Shown: positions 24,586-32,935 of the stretch, in pieces
Layout: every line of letters starts with the position of its first letter
How positions within the stretch are numbered: position 1 is the first letter of the stretch
Source of the DNA: Selenomonadaceae bacterium
GTDB taxonomy: Bacteria; Bacillota; Negativicutes; Selenomonadales; Selenomonadaceae
Direction: 5' to 3'
DNA: 64,000 nt
Assembly: GCA_017428215.1 (NCBI GenBank)
Contig: JAFRRH010000045.1
Span: forward strand, 1-64,000
Notes under the pieces: generated by a model
Seen by the model: only the letters and a program-made list of their open reading frames with translations
Database searches by the model: none
What the model was told of the DNA's origin: nothing
Made by a program: the position numbers and the translations under genes

Positions 24586-25305
24586 ATGATTGAAATTAAA
24601 GGCTTAAAAAAATCTTTTGGCGATTTGCATGTTTTAAAGGGAATTGACTTGCACATTGACGAGCGCGAAGTTGTCGTGATAATTGGTCCTTCGGGTTCGG
24701 GCAAGTCAACTTTGCTCCGTTGCATAAATTTTTTAGAGGAGCCAACGGACGGTACGATAACTGTTGACGGAATCCCAATGGATAGCGACGCTAATATTAA
24801 CAAAGTCCGCGAGGAAGTCGGCATGGTTTTTCAGCGGTTTAATTTATTTCCGCATATGACAGTTCTCGACAACATTACGCTCGCGCCAATGAAAGTTCGC
24901 AAAGTTAATCGCTCCAAAGCTGAACAGACTGCGCAGGATTTACTTGACCGCGTGGGCTTAGGCGACAAGGCAGACGCTTACCCTAACCAACTTAGCGGCG
25001 GACAACAACAGCGCGTCGCAATCGCCCGCGCCTTAGCAATGCAACCCAAAGTTATGTTATTCGACGAACCGACGAGCGCACTGGATCCGGAAATGGTCGG
25101 CGAAGTTCTTGACGTTATGCAACGCCTCGCCGAAACCGGTATGACTATGGTAATCGTAACTCACGAAATGGGTTTTGCTCGCGAAGTCGGCACGCGATTA
25201 TTATTTGTCGACGGCGGCTATATCGTCGAACAGGGCAAACCAAAAGAAGTTTTCGAGAATCCGAAGGAGGAACGCACCAAAGCTTTCCTGTCCAAAATTT
25301 TATAA
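24586..25305 (+). CDS. Polar amino-acid ABC transporter ATP-binding protein (GlnQ type)
   Basis: The 239-residue ATPase shows Walker [21 protein letters not shown], a Q-loop in [19 protein letters not shown], signature [16 protein letters not shown], Walker [15 protein letters not shown] and H-loop [13 protein letters not shown]. The long first loop after [11 protein letters not shown] is characteristic of glutamine/arginine/cystine uptake ATPases. It starts 12 nt after the flagellar gene. No permease is adjacent, but a matching permease and three binding proteins lie at 60783-64000, so this could energise them. That pairing is inference. Confidence 0.93.
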   Translation: MIEIKGLKKSFGDLHVLKGIDLHIDEREVVVIIGPSGSGKSTLLRCINFLEEPTDGTITVDGIPMDSDANINKVREEVGMVFQRFNLFPHMTVLDNITLAPMKVRKVNRSKAEQTAQDLLDRVGLGDKADAYPNQLSGGQQQRVAIARALAMQPKVMLFDEPTSALDPEMVGEVLDVMQRLAETGMTMVIVTHEMGFAREVGTRLLFVDGGYIVEQGKPKEVFENPKEERTKAFLSKIL

Positions 25306-25311
25306 ACTGTA

Positions 25312-25348
25312 AAAATCCCCCGCGCCCTTGTTGGGGGTTATTTTTTTC
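25312..25348 (+). terminator. Terminator after the ABC ATPase gene
   Basis: CCCCC (25317-25321) and GGGGG (25333-25337) form a GC stem around GCGCCCTTGTT, followed by TTATTTTTTT. Confidence 0.85.
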
Positions 25349-25427
25349 GTCTGTTGTTTATCGGGTATCGTCGCCCTATTTTGCTCAAAAATTATTTTGG
25401 GTAGGATTTTCCTTTTAAAAGCCTCTG

Positions 25428-25436
25428 TGATATAAT
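25428..25436 (+). promoter_or_regulatory. Extended -10 promoter element of the TPR gene
   Basis: TGA followed by TATAAT is an extended -10 box, 28 nt before the start codon. A -35 box is weak (TTTCCT), which extended -10 promoters tolerate. Confidence 0.6.
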
Positions 25437-25464
25437 TTTAGCAAAAATTTTTGGAGGAATCACT

Positions 25465-26214
25465 ATGAATCAAGGGAACTCTTCAACCAATGAAAATGCC
25501 TATTCTAACGATAATTCTATTAAAATTTATGATGGCGTCGCCGAATGTATTATGAATGATTCCGATAACCTTAAAAATGTCAAAATCCGCGCTAAAAATC
25601 TCGCTCAAGAAAACGTCCAAAAGAAAATCGCTAATTATGTCTATTCCTTCTTGAAAGATAGATATTTAACCTTCCCTGACGACGAAATTTTATCTATCGC
25701 CAACGAAATTTATAATATCAGCAACATTAACTATAATGTCATTGATTCTAATGATAATATTTTAATTCGTGCAACCGTTATTGCCCAAATCGACGATAAT
25801 GAAATCATGGATTATATTGTCAAATGTTTTCAGGAAAGAACAGAGCTTAAAGCGCAAAATGAATCTCTACGCAGGGAAATCGAAGAATTACAACGCCAGC
25901 AAATTAATAATAAAATATTTCAAGAACTTACAGACCATGAAAGATTTGTTATTTCAAAGATAAAATCTGATAAAGCTTGGGAACTTATTGATAAAAATGA
26001 CTATGAGAGTGCAATTAAGCTTTGTAACGATTCTATTCAACTCAATCAGAATAATTTTTATGCATACAACAATCGCGGCATTGCTTATAAAAATTTAGGA
26101 CAATATGAGCGAGCCATTCAAGATTTTGACAAAGCTATTAAAATTAATCCAAATGATGATTATGCGTACAATAATCGCGTAGATTGTTATAAAGAACTCG
26201 GCTACGAAGGCTAA
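25465..26214 (+). CDS. Tetratricopeptide-repeat protein with N-terminal LPP20/FlgT-like region
   Basis: The 249-residue protein has no signal peptide. Residues 15-130 resemble the small alpha/beta fold of LPP20/FlgT N-terminal domains (AECIMNDSDNLKNVKIRAKNLA). Then comes a coiled coil (about 130-160, ERTELKAQNESLRREIEELQRQQ), and at least two TPRs at the C-terminus (WELIDKNDYESAIKLCND and AYNNRGIAYKNLGQYERAIQDFDKAI). TPRs bind other proteins. Base composition is more AT-rich than its neighbours, and it begins an accessory stretch that includes the BrnT/BrnA pair. Function is unknown; a role in signalling or defence is only a guess. Confidence 0.75.
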   Translation: MNQGNSSTNENAYSNDNSIKIYDGVAECIMNDSDNLKNVKIRAKNLAQENVQKKIANYVYSFLKDRYLTFPDDEILSIANEIYNISNINYNVIDSNDNILIRATVIAQIDDNEIMDYIVKCFQERTELKAQNESLRREIEELQRQQINNKIFQELTDHERFVISKIKSDKAWELIDKNDYESAIKLCNDSIQLNQNNFYAYNNRGIAYKNLGQYERAIQDFDKAIKINPNDDYAYNNRVDCYKELGYEG

Positions 26215-26262
26215 AAAATAAACCTCTGTCGAAAAACTTGCGGCGGAGGATTTTTTTTGCTA
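26210..26262 (+). terminator. Terminator repeat, copy A (flanks BrnT/BrnA)
   Basis: A 53-nt sequence beginning in the stop codon of the TPR gene. CCTCTG pairs with CGGAGG, followed by ATTTTTTTT. It matches copy B at 26748-26800 at all but five positions, and the differences lie together in the hairpin loop. Confidence 0.85.
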
Positions 26263-26286
26263 AAATTTACTTGGAGATGAGATTTT

Positions 26287-26589
26287 ATGGGCGAAATTGA
26301 AGTTGGCGAGTATATAGTTGAGTGGGACGATAACAAAGCCGAATTGAATTGGAAAAAGCACGGAATACATTTTGAGGACGCGGCGTTGATTTTTCTCGAT
26401 GAACATTTGATTGACGACTACGATGAGGAACATAGCGACGACGAAGACCGAATAAAAGTTATAGGACTTGTCGGAAAGGTTCTTGTCGTAATTTATACAG
26501 AGCGCGGCGAAAAATATCGTCTCATTTCAGCTCGACAAGCAACTAAAAAAGAGAGGAGCAGATATTATGGGCAGTCTGGTCGTTTATAA
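26287..26589 (+). CDS. brnT: BrnT-family ribonuclease toxin (DUF497)
   Basis: The 100-residue protein has the BrnT pattern: VEWDDNKAELNWKKHGIHFEDAALIF near the N-terminus, DRIKVIGLVGKVLVVIYTERG in the middle, and YRLISARQATKKERSRYY at the end. BrnT has a RelE-like fold and cleaves RNA, and the Arg-Ile-Ile-Ser-Ala-Arg-type segment contributes catalytic residues (here RLISAR). It starts with a short N-terminal extension relative to many BrnT proteins. It overlaps the antitoxin gene by 23 nt, a usual toxin-first BrnTA order. Confidence 0.92.
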   Translation: MGEIEVGEYIVEWDDNKAELNWKKHGIHFEDAALIFLDEHLIDDYDEEHSDDEDRIKVIGLVGKVLVVIYTERGEKYRLISARQATKKERSRYYGQSGRL

Positions 26590-26752
26590 GGGAATGAAAA
26601 TAAGTGCCGAACAACAAAAAAGAATTTTGGAGATGAAAGAACTTAAAGATGATGAAATAGATTACAGCGACATTCCGCCGTTGACTGATGAGGAACTGGC
26701 AAAAATGAAACCTGCGCGGCTCCGCAGACAAAAGCAAAAAATTGCAAGCTAA
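26567..26752 (+). CDS. brnA: BrnA-like antitoxin, short form
   Basis: The 61-residue protein has the N-terminal part common to BrnA partners, LKDDEIDYSDIPPLTDEEL (about residues 26-44), which wraps the toxin. BrnA usually continues into a ribbon-helix-helix DNA-binding domain of about 30-40 residues. Here the protein ends soon after a basic RLRRQKQK tail. It may be a genuine short antitoxin without autoregulation or a truncated one. GAGAGGAGCA precedes the start within the brnT coding sequence. The terminator copy B begins in its stop codon. Confidence 0.82.
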   Translation: MGSLVVYKGMKISAEQQKRILEMKELKDDEIDYSDIPPLTDEELAKMKPARLRRQKQKIAS

Positions 26753-26800
26753 AAAATAAACCTCTGCCTTTGAACTTGCGGCGGAGGATTTTTTTTGCTA
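26748..26800 (+). terminator. Terminator repeat, copy B
   Basis: This is the second copy of the 53-nt terminator, starting in the brnA stop codon. It has the same stem (CCTCTG with CGGAGG) and T-tract as copy A, with a different loop. The two direct repeats enclose brnT-brnA exactly. Confidence 0.85.
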
Positions 26801-26833
26801 TCATGACTAAAATTTTTAGGAGAGGTGACGAAA

Positions 26834-27997
26834 ATGGACAGCAAAGTTTTATTCAACGTTCAATACGGGCTATTCGTTCTGAGCGCGAACGACGGCACTA
26901 AGGATAACGCCTGCATAATCAACACCGTGACGCAAGTGACAGCCGCGCCGATAACTAAGGACAGAATTTCAATCGCGGTTAACAAATCGAACTACACGCA
27001 CGACATAATCGCAAAGACGAAGAAATTTACCGTGTCAATCATCAGCGAGGCGGCGACTTTCGATTTATTTAAGCATTTCGGCTTTCAGAGCGGGCGCAAC
27101 GTCGATAAATTTGCCGACTTCGATAAAGTTCAGCGCACGGCGAACGGTACATTGGCAATTACAGAGGGCACGAACTCTTACATAAGCGCGAACGTGATTC
27201 AGCAGGTCGAACTCGATACGCATAGCATTTTCATAGCGGAAGTTGTCGATATGGAGAAATTTTCTGACGTACCTTCGACGACTTACAATTTCTATCAAGC
27301 TCACATCAAACCGAAACCCGCCGTTAAAGCTTCGGGCAAAACGAAATGGGTTTGCAGAATTTGCGGCTATGTTCACGAGGGCGACGAGCCGCCCGCGATT
27401 TGTCCGCTTTGTAAGCACCCCTCTACCGATTTTGAAAAAGTCGTTGAAGAGGCTCCGAAGAAAAGCAAATACGCCGGAACCAAGACCGAGAAAAATCTTC
27501 AAGAGGCATTTGCGGGCGAAAGTCAAGCTCGGAATAAATATACTTACTATGCAAGCGTCGCGAAAAAGAACGGCTACGAACAAATCGCCGCTTTATTCCT
27601 TAAGACTGCCGATAACGAGAAAGAGCACGCCAAACTTTGGTTTAAAGCGCTGGGCGAACTCGGAACGGTGGAAGAAAATCTTTTACACGCGGCTGACGGT
27701 GAAAATTTCGAGTGGACGGATATGTATGCGCGTATGGCACGCGAGGCTGACGCGGAAGGCTTCCACGAATTGGCGGAGCAGTTCAGAGGCGTTGCGGCTA
27801 TCGAAAAACATCACGAGGAACGTTATCGCAAGCTGTTAAAGAACATCGAGGCGCAGGAAGTCTTCAAGAAGGCGGGCGTTCAAGTTTGGGAGTGCAGAAA
27901 TTGCGGACATATCGTCATCGGAACTAACGCGCCGGATCTTTGCCCCGTCTGCAATCACCCGCAAAGTTTCTTCGAGATTAATGCAGAAAATTATTGA
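26834..27997 (+). CDS. Flavin reductase-rubredoxin-rubrerythrin fusion protein
   Basis: This 387-residue protein joins three modules. About residues 1-155 are an FMN-binding flavin reductase domain ([25 protein letters not shown] core). Residues about 165-200 are a rubredoxin ([12 protein letters not shown], then CPLC). Residues about 215-345 are a rubrerythrin di-iron four-helix domain ([58 protein letters not shown]). A C-terminal second rubredoxin follows (CRNCG, CPVC). It should pass electrons from NAD(P)H through FMN and Fe(Cys)4 to the di-iron site and reduce peroxide. The ATG at 26834 fits AGGAGAGG better than an in-frame GTG at 26825. Confidence 0.92.
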   Translation: MDSKVLFNVQYGLFVLSANDGTKDNACIINTVTQVTAAPITKDRISIAVNKSNYTHDIIAKTKKFTVSIISEAATFDLFKHFGFQSGRNVDKFADFDKVQRTANGTLAITEGTNSYISANVIQQVELDTHSIFIAEVVDMEKFSDVPSTTYNFYQAHIKPKPAVKASGKTKWVCRICGYVHEGDEPPAICPLCKHPSTDFEKVVEEAPKKSKYAGTKTEKNLQEAFAGESQARNKYTYYASVAKKNGYEQIAALFLKTADNEKEHAKLWFKALGELGTVEENLLHAADGENFEWTDMYARMAREADAEGFHELAEQFRGVAAIEKHHEERYRKLLKNIEAQEVFKKAGVQVWECRNCGHIVIGTNAPDLCPVCNHPQSFFEINAENY

Positions 27998-28011
27998 GCG
28001 TAATTGATATA

Positions 28012-28051
28012 AAAAAATTAGGCGAACGGTCGATTGACTGCTCGCCTTTTT
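28012..28051. terminator. Bidirectional terminator between convergent genes
   Basis: GGCGA and TCGCC enclose a loop with further partial pairing. T-runs flank both sides, ending the fusion gene on the plus strand and the gene at 28054 on the minus strand. Confidence 0.8.
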
Positions 28052-28053
28052 GT

Positions 28054-29199
28054 TTACTTGCCGAGATTGTGGAAAAGTTTTTCTTCATGCTTCATATATT
28101 CTTGTCGGAAGGAAATAACATGTTCGCCATAGCGTAGCCCTTTTTCTTCTATTTGTTCAATTAAAGATTCGTCATATTCTTCGCTAATGACAAGATGAGG
28201 CAACTCTTCGCGTGTCACGTCAGCAACAAGATTTAGATAATTTTTCACATCGTAGAAAAAAATTTTATCGGTAACAGAGCTGTCCTCACGAATCATGCCG
28301 GCTAAAATTTTCATTGCAACAGGGTGGCGAATAACTCGAACAGAGGCAAAATTTTTCGTCGGCAAATATTGGAGGACGGATTGACCGTGTTTAATCCCGC
28401 GAATTAAACGCCTTATCGCTACAATTTCTAAAGACGATGTTAATCGGAATTGATAATCTTCGTTGCCCATTTTATCACGGAGCGGACGCAAATCCCAACC
28501 ATATTGTGCAAAAGCCTTGACATAAAAATCTGCGCCGAATTTAGGCCAGCCATGACAACCAAAAGGAATTTTCCCAGTTCTTTTTATGAATCTTTCAGGA
28601 TAAAAATCAAAAGCAAAGCGCACAGCAACGAATACGGGCGCAGTTTTAAAATCTACGTCGTCATTGACGCCGCAAAAACCAAAGAAAGCATCTTCGTAAA
28701 ATTTATCAAGAAAATCATTCCAATTCGGTAAAGCTGAACATTCCTTTAAGAGTTGATGACAAGTTTTAACTTTGCGCAGAGAAAAGCCACCGTTGCCGAC
28801 ACGCGGAACTTTTTTTGATTTATATCCGTACCACGAACTATAAGCGATAGGTGCACCAATATAATCATAACCAAGCGAGCAGAAAAATTCGAGTGCGTCA
28901 TAAAAAACAAAAGCGTCAAGCTGATAAATTAAAATATAATCGAAACTTAGGAACGCCTCGTAAAATTGCGGCGACATCATAAGATAATTATAATTTTCAA
29001 GGCTTTGGAAAAATTGCGGCGGGAATTTAACAATTATATCTTCATGGTTAAAGTAGGAAAAATTTTTTCCTTCAGGTACGACAAAAACAATCGGATAATT
29101 GCCCAAAACTTTTCGGACTTGTGCGAGGGAAATTTTTTCAAATTCGTCGAGTTCTTCTTTGTAAGTTGGGATAACCACAGCGACTTTTATTGACGGCAA
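28054..29199 (-). CDS. DUF5672-family glycosyltransferase-like protein
   Basis: The 381-residue protein begins with a nucleotide-sugar-transferase-like VAVVIPTYKEE and carries the DUF5672 core: YDYILIYQLDAFVF (DxD-like Asp), YDYIGAPIAYSSWYG and VGNGGFSLRKV. DUF5672 proteins are often found in surface-polysaccharide loci and resemble GT-A enzymes. The C-terminal 130 residues are not recognised. The start is a TTG with GAGGTGATT upstream, 14 nt after the pncB gene. The enzymatic role is inferred from family only. Confidence 0.8.
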   Translation of the reverse strand: MPSIKVAVVIPTYKEELDEFEKISLAQVRKVLGNYPIVFVVPEGKNFSYFNHEDIIVKFPPQFFQSLENYNYLMMSPQFYEAFLSFDYILIYQLDAFVFYDALEFFCSLGYDYIGAPIAYSSWYGYKSKKVPRVGNGGFSLRKVKTCHQLLKECSALPNWNDFLDKFYEDAFFGFCGVNDDVDFKTAPVFVAVRFAFDFYPERFIKRTGKIPFGCHGWPKFGADFYVKAFAQYGWDLRPLRDKMGNEDYQFRLTSSLEIVAIRRLIRGIKHGQSVLQYLPTKNFASVRVIRHPVAMKILAGMIREDSSVTDKIFFYDVKNYLNLVADVTREELPHLVISEEYDESLIEQIEEKGLRYGEHVISFRQEYMKHEEKLFHNLGK

Positions 29200-29213
29200 A
29201 ATTAATCACCTCT

Positions 29214-30668
29214 TTAAATAGCGGAACGCGTCTTGTGCAGTAAGGACATTTTCATATCGTAATAATCGGGCGTCATGTCAAGATAATGGCGGTGAGGGTT
29301 TTCAAAACGCTGTTCTTCCTGCCAAATTTCCTCTGCAAGCTGGTGCTTGACATAATCGCGAATTTCATTAAGTTGGGGCAAAGTCTCCACGCGCCGCCCG
29401 TCTTTAACGTAAAGTCGCGACAGTTTTTTAGCTGTGCAATTTTCAAAGCGACGATTTTTCCACGGCTTAACAGGGTCAACATAGCGGAAAGGCTTGCTCA
29501 TGTCAACAGGCTCATCGAACAGCGCGATTAAATCTGCTACGGCATGTCCGTTTGAATCGTAGACGCGATAAATATTTTTCAAGCCGGGATTGGTGATTTT
29601 TTCGACGTTTTCGCTAACTTTGATTCGCGGAATGAATACGCCGCCTTCTTCAACCGCTACAATTTTATAAACTGCGCCGAAAACCGGCTCGCTTTTGGCA
29701 GTTATCAAACGTTCACCAACACCAAAGGAATCGATCGCCGCGCCCTGACTTATCAGCGAAGTTATCGTGAATTCGTCGAGACTATTTGAGGCGATAATTT
29801 TACAATCGTTCAAGCCCGCTTCGTCAAGCATTTTACGAATTTTTTTAGACAGATAAGCCAAGTCTCCAGAATCAATGCGCACGCCGCGCAGGCGTTTACC
29901 TTGCGGCCCCAAAATTTCTTTAGCAACACGAATTGCATTTGGAATGCCGCTATGGATAACGTCGTAAGTATCAACAAGGAGCGTCGTAGAATTGGGATAA
30001 ACTTCGGCATATCTTTTGAATGCCTCAAACTCGTCACGGAAATACATAACCCAACTATGCGCCATTGTGCCATTTACGGGAATGTTAAAAAGTTGTCCCG
30101 CGCTAACAGTTGCCGTGCCATTGACACCGCCGATAAACGCCGCCCGCGCTCCATAAGTTGCAGCGTCCATATTATGAGCGCGTCTAGCTCCAAAGTCTGA
30201 AACGAAACGCCCTTCCGCCGCCCGAACGATACGCCGCGCCTTAGTTGCAATCAACGACTGATGATTAATCTGCGCTAAAATTGCCGTCTCAACAAGTTGC
30301 GCGTCAATCAAGTTAGCTACAACTGTTAAGAACGGCTCGTTGGGATACATAATCGTGCCTTCGGGGAAAGCGTAAATATCGCCGTGAAAATGAAAGTCTT
30401 TTAAACTCTCCAAAAAGTCATCGCTGAAAATTTTTTGTTCGCGCAGATAGTCAATATCACTCGCGCTGAACTGCATATTTTCGACGTATTCGATAACTTG
30501 TTCAAGTCCTGCGAAAATTGCAAAGCCGCCGGCGTCGGGGTTGCGCCGATAAAATACGTCAAATGCCACGCGAGTATTTTCCCCGCCGTTAACAAAATAG
30601 CCGTTCGCCATTGTCATTTCGTAGAAATCCATCATCATCGATAAATTTCTTTTATCAAACTGCGACAT
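29214..30668 (-). CDS. pncB: Nicotinate phosphoribosyltransferase
   Basis: The 484-residue enzyme makes nicotinate mononucleotide from nicotinate and PRPP in NAD salvage. Family motifs are LMMDFYEMTMANGYF (near residue 10), VSDFGARRAHNMDAATYGARAAFIGG (about 150) with active-site residues, NGTMAHSWVM with the catalytic His, LRGVRIDSGDLAYLSKKIRK and SFGVGERLITAKSEPVFGAVYK. Length and pattern fit the clade with a long C-terminus. GGAGGAATT before the ATG at 30668 favours this start over a longer frame. Confidence 0.93.
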   Translation of the reverse strand: MSQFDKRNLSMMMDFYEMTMANGYFVNGGENTRVAFDVFYRRNPDAGGFAIFAGLEQVIEYVENMQFSASDIDYLREQKIFSDDFLESLKDFHFHGDIYAFPEGTIMYPNEPFLTVVANLIDAQLVETAILAQINHQSLIATKARRIVRAAEGRFVSDFGARRAHNMDAATYGARAAFIGGVNGTATVSAGQLFNIPVNGTMAHSWVMYFRDEFEAFKRYAEVYPNSTTLLVDTYDVIHSGIPNAIRVAKEILGPQGKRLRGVRIDSGDLAYLSKKIRKMLDEAGLNDCKIIASNSLDEFTITSLISQGAAIDSFGVGERLITAKSEPVFGAVYKIVAVEEGGVFIPRIKVSENVEKITNPGLKNIYRVYDSNGHAVADLIALFDEPVDMSKPFRYVDPVKPWKNRRFENCTAKKLSRLYVKDGRRVETLPQLNEIRDYVKHQLAEEIWQEEQRFENPHRHYLDMTPDYYDMKMSLLHKTRSAI

Positions 30669-30745
30669 GGAAATTCCTCCATAATAAAAAAATCTTTTGC
30701 GTATTTTAATATTTCTCGCCACGAAACGCAACTTGATAATTTTAG

Positions 30746-30774
30746 TTGAAGTTTTCGATACGCTGAATTATAAT
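30746..30774 (+). promoter_or_regulatory. Predicted promoter of ilvE
   Basis: TTGAAG, a 17-nt spacer and TATAAT lie 34 nt before the ilvE start, in the gap between the divergent pncB and ilvE genes. No T-box or leader peptide fits in the short leader. Confidence 0.75.
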
Positions 30775-30807
30775 AACCAGAAATTTATTTGATTAGGAGG
30801 ATTTTTT

Positions 30808-31881
30808 ATGGAGATTAAATTTGTCGAGGCTAAAACTCTCAAGACAAAGCCCGACGTTTCTAAAATTGGATTCGGCACGCACTTTAGCGATTATATGTTT
30901 GTAATGGACTACGACGCCGCGCAGGGTTGGCACGACGCGAGAATCGTTCCGCACGAAAAGATTTCGATTGATCCTGCCAATGCGACGCTCCACTATGGAC
31001 AGGCGATTTTCGAGGGATTAAAGGCTTATCGTCAAGGCAACAAAGCTGTCGTTTTCCGCGCAAAAGATCATCTCAATCGTTTAAACCGTTCAGCTAAAAT
31101 TCTTGATATTCCCGAACTTCCCTTTGACGTGATTCACGCGGGCTTGATGAAACTCATTGACATTGATAAAGATTGGATACCGACGGAAAAAGGGCAGAGC
31201 CTTTACATTCGTCCGTTTGTTTTCGCAACCGATGAAGTTTTGGGCGTCAGTGTCAGCAAAAAATATAAGTTTATGATAATTTTGTCGCCTGTTGCCGCTT
31301 ATTATGCTCATGGCTTCGCGCCCGTTAAAATTCTCGTCGAGGATAAATATGTCCGCGCAGTTCGTGGCGGTTTAGGTGCGGCGAAAACTCCTGCCAACTA
31401 TGCGGCGAGCCTTCACGCGGGACTTGCCGCTCACGAAATCGGCTTTGACCAAGTGCTTTGGCTTGACGGCGTAGAACGCAAATATATCGAGGAAGTTGGC
31501 TCAATGAATATTCTATTCAAGATTAATGGCGAAGTCGTTTCTCCCTCTCCGCAAATTCAAACGTCGATTTTGGACGGAATTACGCGCCGCACTGTTAATC
31601 AAGTCGCTAAAGCTTGGGGAGTTCCCGTCGTTGAGCGCAGAATTTCAATCGACGAGATTATTGCGGCTCACGAAGACGGTCGCTTGGAAGAAGTTTTCGG
31701 CTCTGGTACGGCGGCGGTTATTTCGCCCGTTGGTGTTTTGCGCTACAAGGGAAAAGATTATGTCATCGGTGACGGCAAAATTGGAGCCTTTGCGCAGAAA
31801 ATGTACGATTACATTGAAGGCTTGCACGTCGGCGAAGTTGAAGACACTTTTGGCTTTGTCGAAGTCGTTGGCGAGTACTGA
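30808..31881 (+). CDS. ilvE: Branched-chain amino-acid aminotransferase
   Basis: The 357-residue fold-type IV PLP enzyme interconverts valine, leucine and isoleucine with their keto acids. It matches the larger (BCAT-II) subgroup: LHYGQAIFEGLKAYR, RPFVFATDEVLGVSVS, and GGLGAAKTPANYAASLHAG. The PLP-binding Lys is within the section before LWLDGVERKYIEEVGSMNILF. The end FGSGTAAVISPVGVLRYKGKDY is typical. GATTAGGAGG precedes the ATG. Confidence 0.96.
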   Translation: MEIKFVEAKTLKTKPDVSKIGFGTHFSDYMFVMDYDAAQGWHDARIVPHEKISIDPANATLHYGQAIFEGLKAYRQGNKAVVFRAKDHLNRLNRSAKILDIPELPFDVIHAGLMKLIDIDKDWIPTEKGQSLYIRPFVFATDEVLGVSVSKKYKFMIILSPVAAYYAHGFAPVKILVEDKYVRAVRGGLGAAKTPANYAASLHAGLAAHEIGFDQVLWLDGVERKYIEEVGSMNILFKINGEVVSPSPQIQTSILDGITRRTVNQVAKAWGVPVVERRISIDEIIAAHEDGRLEEVFGSGTAAVISPVGVLRYKGKDYVIGDGKIGAFAQKMYDYIEGLHVGEVEDTFGFVEVVGEY

Positions 31882-31895
31882 ACTTAGTTTTACAA

Positions 31896-31937
31896 ACAAA
31901 AAGCCCTTCTCGATTGTCGGGACGGGCAATTTTTTTA
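31896..31937 (+). terminator. Terminator after ilvE
   Basis: GCCC (31903-31906) and GGGC (31924-31927) with partly paired inner arms, followed by AATTTTTTT. It lies 20 nt past the ilvE stop and also faces the convergent gene at 31967. Confidence 0.8.
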
Positions 31938-31966
31938 TCTTGAATACTAAAGCTTGCAACCAAATT

Positions 31967-32416
31967 TTACCAACGCAATTTCCTCTGCCAAGCGAGCAAA
32001 TCTTTCTTGCTTAATGGCAAATCAATCGATTGTCCGTTATCATAGAAAAATTTTATGCGAATCTCCTTAGCCAACAATAAATCTTTAAAGCTTGACTTCG
32101 GGAAATGGAAAAATAATTTATTCTCGTTGCGCCAACCTGCAGACGTTTGCTTAGTAATGGCATCGACTTCCCAAGGAGCACCGTCCGTAAAAACTATTAC
32201 CTTGTTTAGCAGTTGCGCCTTGTCATAGCGATAATCCCACAAACTTAGCGTCGCGCTTTCCCAATTCCCGTCAACGTCACGTCCAACTTGAAAATCCGTC
32301 GCCGCATATTTATCCAGCGTGTCAACCTCGCGGTGGTCATAGTGCCACGTGTAGCTTGCTCCGAAAATTCCCAAGAGAATCAATCCAATCCCGATTCCCA
32401 ATAAAATTTTTTGCAT
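31967..32416 (-). CDS. Membrane-anchored protein of unknown function
   Basis: The 149-residue protein has one N-terminal membrane segment (LLGIGIGLILLGIFGASY, residues 5-22) and an exported, mostly beta domain rich in aromatic residues. I do not recognise the family. A similarity to DUF3592-type small membrane proteins is conceivable from the VGRDVDGNW and conversion-like pattern but cannot be confirmed. It is a single gene with a short intergenic leader, convergent to ilvE. Confidence 0.7.
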   Translation of the reverse strand: MQKILLGIGIGLILLGIFGASYTWHYDHREVDTLDKYAATDFQVGRDVDGNWESATLSLWDYRYDKAQLLNKVIVFTDGAPWEVDAITKQTSAGWRNENKLFFHFPKSSFKDLLLAKEIRIKFFYDNGQSIDLPLSKKDLLAWQRKLRW

Positions 32417-32509
32417 GAGTGACCCCCGCTTTACTTTACATTTTAACGCCTATTATAGTACAATATATTCGGTGTATTTTTCAATAATTTTTTCAGGGGG
32501 TAGTTCTGT

Positions 32510-32890
32510 ATGCTCAGACCGCGTTTTGAAGATGAAGACGAAGTTTATATTCCGGAAATCGAGGTAGATGAGACAGGCTTTAATGTCCACGACAGAATTC
32601 CGCATTCCAATGCAGGCGTTGCACTCGGCTGGTCGGCATTGGAACAGCAAATGTTCGATATGCTCCTTTTGAACCGTTTCGCCGCTGATGATCAAGAATT
32701 GCTTGACGAAACGGCGCGTACCATTTCCCGCTTAGTCGAAACTTTTGAGGCTCACGAGATTGCCCGAATTATGGCGGTTGCAATGATGTCTTTTCAGCTC
32801 GCCGCCGCCGAAGATAAATCTTTTGAGGACGAGTACAACAAGTATCGCGATTATATCAAAAAGCACCCCGAAGATTTGGAAGAAATTTAA
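32510..32890 (+). CDS. Small acidic soluble protein of unknown function
   Basis: The 126-residue protein has an acidic N-terminus (FEDEDEVYIPEIEVDE) and a helical remainder, ending KHPEDLEEI. It has no signal peptide, membrane segment, Cys pair or motif that I recognise. AGGGGGTAG before the ATG and a clean terminator behind it support a real gene. Codon use agrees with its neighbours. TTTACA-18-TACAAT at 32435-32464 may be its promoter. Confidence 0.7.
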   Translation: MLRPRFEDEDEVYIPEIEVDETGFNVHDRIPHSNAGVALGWSALEQQMFDMLLLNRFAADDQELLDETARTISRLVETFEAHEIARIMAVAMMSFQLAAAEDKSFEDEYNKYRDYIKKHPEDLEEI

Positions 32891-32904
32891 TCTGAATTTT
32901 TTGC

Positions 32905-32933
32905 CCTTGCCGCGTTTGCGGCTAATTTTTTTT
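32905..32933 (+). terminator. Terminator after the acidic protein gene
   Basis: GCCGC and GCGGC form a stem around GTTT at 32909-32922, followed by TAATTTTTTTT. An A/T-run on the other side allows use by the convergent permease gene. Confidence 0.8.
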
Positions 32934-32935
32934 GC

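Noticed and set aside
30732..30807. T-box or leader-peptide attenuator before ilvE
   Set aside because: The leader after the predicted promoter is only about 30 nt, too short for either.
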